A stretch of 6,557 nucleotides of DNA from an uncultured Sporolactobacillus sp. (GTDB lineage: Bacteria > Bacillota > Bacilli > Bacillales > Sporolactobacillaceae). The notes under the pieces were generated by a model. It made no database searches, was not told the DNA's origin, and saw only the letters and a list, made by a program, of their open reading frames with translations. Positions 4,964 through 6,557 of this stretch are shown piece by piece (position 1 is the first letter of the stretch; the number at the start of each line of letters is the position of its first letter). The position numbers were made by a program, and so were the translations under genes. Location of the stretch: NCBI GenBank assembly GCA_900543345.1, contig UQRJ01000173.1, positions 1 to 6,557 on the forward strand, given 5' to 3'.

Positions 4964-6274
4964 TTACTTGCTTGAGACCGTTTCGGGAATCTTAGCAAGC
5001 GCCTGATCGAGATCCCAAATAATATCGTCGATCGTTTCGATGCCGATCGATACGCGGATCAGATCCGGCGTAATGCCGGTGGCTGCCTGTTCTTCCGGAG
5101 AAAGTTCGGCATGTGTCGTGCTTGCCGGGTGAATAATCAACGATTTGGCGTCGCCGACATTGGCTAACAGTGAAAATAGCTTGACATTGTTGATCAGGGT
5201 TTTCCCGGCCTCTAGCCCGCCTTTAACGCCGAACGTAAAGATGGCGCCCGGTCCTTTCGGCAGGTATTTTTTCGCTAGATCGTAATATTTATTGCCCTTC
5301 AGGCCGGGATAGTTGACCCAGCTGACTTTCGGATGTTGATTGAGGAATTCGGCCACTTTCTGTGCGTTCTGAACATGGCGCTCAATGCGGACGGACAGCG
5401 ATTCAAGCCCTTGCAGGAAATAAAAGGCATTCTGCGGAGCGATCGTTGCCCCGGTATTGCGCAGCAACTGTACACGTGCTTTAACGGCGAAGGAAACCGG
5501 TGCTTGGTCGGCATAAACCAATCCGCCGTAGCTTTTGTCCGGTTCGGTGAAATCGGGGAACTTGCCGCTGGCGCGCCAATCGAACTTACCGCCGTCGACA
5601 ATCACGCCGCCGATCGCCGTGCCGTGGCCGCCGATGAATTTCGTTGCCGAATGAACGACGACATCTGCGCCGTAGTCAATCGGCCGTATGAGATACGGTG
5701 TACCGAATGTATTGTCGATAATGAACGGAATCTTGTTTTTATGAGCGATTGCTGCGACCTTTTCAATGTCGAGGATATTGATTTTTGGATTGCCGATGGT
5801 CTCACCGTAGAGAGCTTTCGTCTTGTCGTCGATGGCTTTGCGGAAGTTTTCCGGATCGTCGGGATCAACAAATTTAACGTTGATACCTAGCTTTTTCAAC
5901 GTAACGGAGAATAGTTCATAAGTGCCGCCGTACAACGTGCTGGCCGTGACGATGTTGTCCCCCGCGTTCGCGACGTTCAATATCGAGTAAAGAATAGCTG
6001 CCAGTCCGGAAGAGGTAGCCAAGGCGGCTGTGCCGCCCTCCAGCGCCGCAACGCGTTTTTCGAAAATGTCTTCCGTCGGATTCATAATTCGCGCGTAGAC
6101 GTTACCGGGCTTTTTCAGTTGGAAAAAGTCTGCTGCTTCATCCGCATCTTTAAAGACAAAGGACGTCGTCTGATAAATCGGCACAGCTCGTGAACCGGTC
6201 GCCGGATCGGGTTCTTCCTGTCCGGCGTGTACTTGCAACGTCTCAAAACCGAATTTCCGTTCTTCTTCAGCCAT
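4964..6274 (-). CDS. metY: O-acetylhomoserine sulfhydrylase (O-acetylhomoserine aminocarboxypropyltransferase)
   Basis: This PLP enzyme joins O-acetyl-L-homoserine and sulfide to give L-homocysteine and acetate (EC 2.5.1.49), the direct sulfhydrylation route to methionine, in the cytosol. The 436 residues are the typical length of this branch and longer than the roughly 380-400 of cystathionine synthases and lyases. ETLQVHAGQEPD-like opening residues are at 11-24. Phosphate-binding Tyr60 and Arg62 lie in YARIMNPT, SSG is at 88-90 and Asp187 is in IIDNTF. The PLP lysine is Lys212 in HSATKFIGGHGT. IIHPASTTHAEL, near 380-391, is the family's C-terminal signature. The ATG at 6274 is fixed by GGGAGA upstream and an in-frame TAG directly before it. 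A SAM-I riboswitch with terminator precedes the gene, so expression should rise when SAM is low. It appears monocistronic, as a terminator follows. Confidence 0.95.
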   Translation of the reverse strand: MAEEERKFGFETLQVHAGQEEPDPATGSRAVPIYQTTSFVFKDADEAADFFQLKKPGNVYARIMNPTEDIFEKRVAALEGGTAALATSSGLAAILYSILNVANAGDNIVTASTLYGGTYELFSVTLKKLGINVKFVDPDDPENFRKAIDDKTKALYGETIGNPKINILDIEKVAAIAHKNKIPFIIDNTFGTPYLIRPIDYGADVVVHSATKFIGGHGTAIGGVIVDGGKFDWRASGKFPDFTEPDKSYGGLVYADQAPVSFAVKARVQLLRNTGATIAPQNAFYFLQGLESLSVRIERHVQNAQKVAEFLNQHPKVSWVNYPGLKGNKYYDLAKKYLPKGPGAIFTFGVKGGLEAGKTLINNVKLFSLLANVGDAKSLIIHPASTTHAELSPEEQAATGITPDLIRVSIGIETIDDIIWDLDQALAKIPETVSSK

Positions 6275-6307
6275 CTAGATCTCTCCCTTACTTCTTAAGT
6301 TTTTCAT
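6275..6307 (-). other. Ten-codon upstream frame abutting metY
   Basis: On the minus strand, ATG at 6307 opens MKNLRSKGEI and stops at TAG (6277-6275), immediately next to the metY ATG and in the same frame. Only a weak AGGA lies 11 bases before this ATG. The metY ribosome site is inside it, so translation here, if any, would couple to metY. It may be chance. Confidence 0.2.
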
Positions 6308-6360
6308 TAAATAAAATCCTAGAGTCGGAAAGCACTGGAGAATAGAATGAGCTGCTATTG

Positions 6361-6397
6361 AAAAAGCCGCTTCCTGAAAGATAATCAAGGAAGCGAC
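6361..6397 (-). terminator. Riboswitch-controlled terminator before metY
   Basis: On the minus strand GTCGCTTCCT (6397-6388) pairs with AGGAAGCGGC (6375-6366), ten base pairs with one G-T, around a 12-base loop, followed by five T residues. It lies 17 bases beyond the SAM-I aptamer and about 85 bases before the metY start, the standard arrangement for SAM-induced premature termination. Confidence 0.93.
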
Positions 6398-6414
6398 TCT
6401 CGGCCGATTCTTTT

Positions 6415-6512
6415 CTTATCTGCCAGAATTTAATCTGCTGGAATTAACACCATACACGCGCGTGCTGGTTGTCGGGCTTCGCAGGGCCAGTCCCTCCGCC
6501 ACTCTCGATAAG
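6415..6512 (-). promoter_or_regulatory. SAM-I (S-box) riboswitch aptamer
   Basis: On the minus strand CTTATC (6512-6507) and GATAAG (6420-6415) form the P1 helix. Between them are the hallmark S-box blocks: GGAGGGACTGGCCC (6497-6484), then GAAGCCCGACAACC, then TTAATTCCAGCA, and a CCAG/CTGG P4 helix. The complete four-helix aptamer is present. When SAM binds, P1 is stabilised and the downstream terminator forms, turning metY off. Only eight genomic bases remain upstream, so the promoter lies beyond the contig. Confidence 0.97.
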
Positions 6513-6520
6513 ATTTATTT

Positions 6521-6557
6521 CTGTCTCTTATACACATCTGACGCTGCCGACGAGTAG
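6521..6557 (-). other. Nextera adapter read-through (artefact)
   Basis: Bases 6521-6539 are the complete 19-base mosaic end (CTGTCTCTTATACACATCT). Bases 6540-6553 (GACGCTGCCGACGA) are the Nextera read-2 adapter, and the last four bases probably begin the index. None of this is genomic; real sequence ends at 6520. Confidence 0.98.

Noticed and set aside
5333..5890. A 185-codon plus-strand frame opposite metY
   Set aside because: It is the antisense shadow of metY, whose PLP-binding motifs are unmistakable.
16..6520. Search for CRISPR arrays, insertion sequences, phage genes or defence modules
   Set aside because: No spaced direct repeats, transposase-like motifs, terminal inverted repeats with target duplication, or defence domains are visible. 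The Tn5-like ends are library adapter, not a mobile element.

Overview
The window is one short assembly contig from a low-to-mid G+C Firmicute (Bacillota). Four things point there: strong A/G-rich ribosome binding sites, CcpA-type cre sites, a SAM-I (S-box) riboswitch, and a type-II NADH dehydrogenase of the Bacillus/Staphylococcus kind. The S-box, a D-2-hydroxyacid dehydrogenase and roughly balanced base composition suggest a lactate-forming Bacillales such as a Sporolactobacillus relative, but genus is inference only. Both ends are sequencing artefact: bases 1-15 and 6521-6557 are Nextera/Tn5 mosaic-end adapter sequence, so genomic DNA runs from about 16 to 6520.

Layout. (1) 16-1308: a D-2-hydroxyacid dehydrogenase gene (+) with a long leader carrying a Rex/Crp-Fnr-like operator, closed by a hairpin terminator. 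(2) 1336-2204: a convergent classical SDR oxidoreductase (-) with a clear sigma-A promoter and a cre site over its start point. (3) 2205-2564: a 5' regulatory region of deoC containing an exact 13-bp dyad in two copies. (4) 2565-3212: deoC, deoxyribose-phosphate aldolase. (5) 3314-3510: a solo tRNA-Glu(CTC) with its own promoter and terminator. (6) 3521-4877: type-II NADH dehydrogenase (ndh) with a cre site on the -35 and a TTG start, closed by a strong probably bidirectional terminator. (7) 4906-6512: O-acetylhomoserine sulfhydrylase (-), preceded by a complete SAM-I riboswitch and terminator; its promoter is lost at the contig end.

The genes look like independent single-gene transcription units. 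A loose theme is NAD(H) balance: the hydroxyacid dehydrogenase (NADH to a reduced acid, possibly Rex controlled), the SDR (NAD-type Asp) and Ndh (NADH to quinone, possibly glucose repressed). DeoC feeds acetaldehyde and glyceraldehyde-3-phosphate into central metabolism. The sulfhydrylase belongs to methionine synthesis and is under SAM control.

I see no CRISPR array, phage, transposase, toxin-antitoxin pair, defence module or biosynthetic cluster, and nothing I would call an undescribed system. The items most worth a second look are regulatory: the duplicated dyad before deoC, the Rex-like site, the two cre sites, and the atypical tRNA-Glu(CTC).
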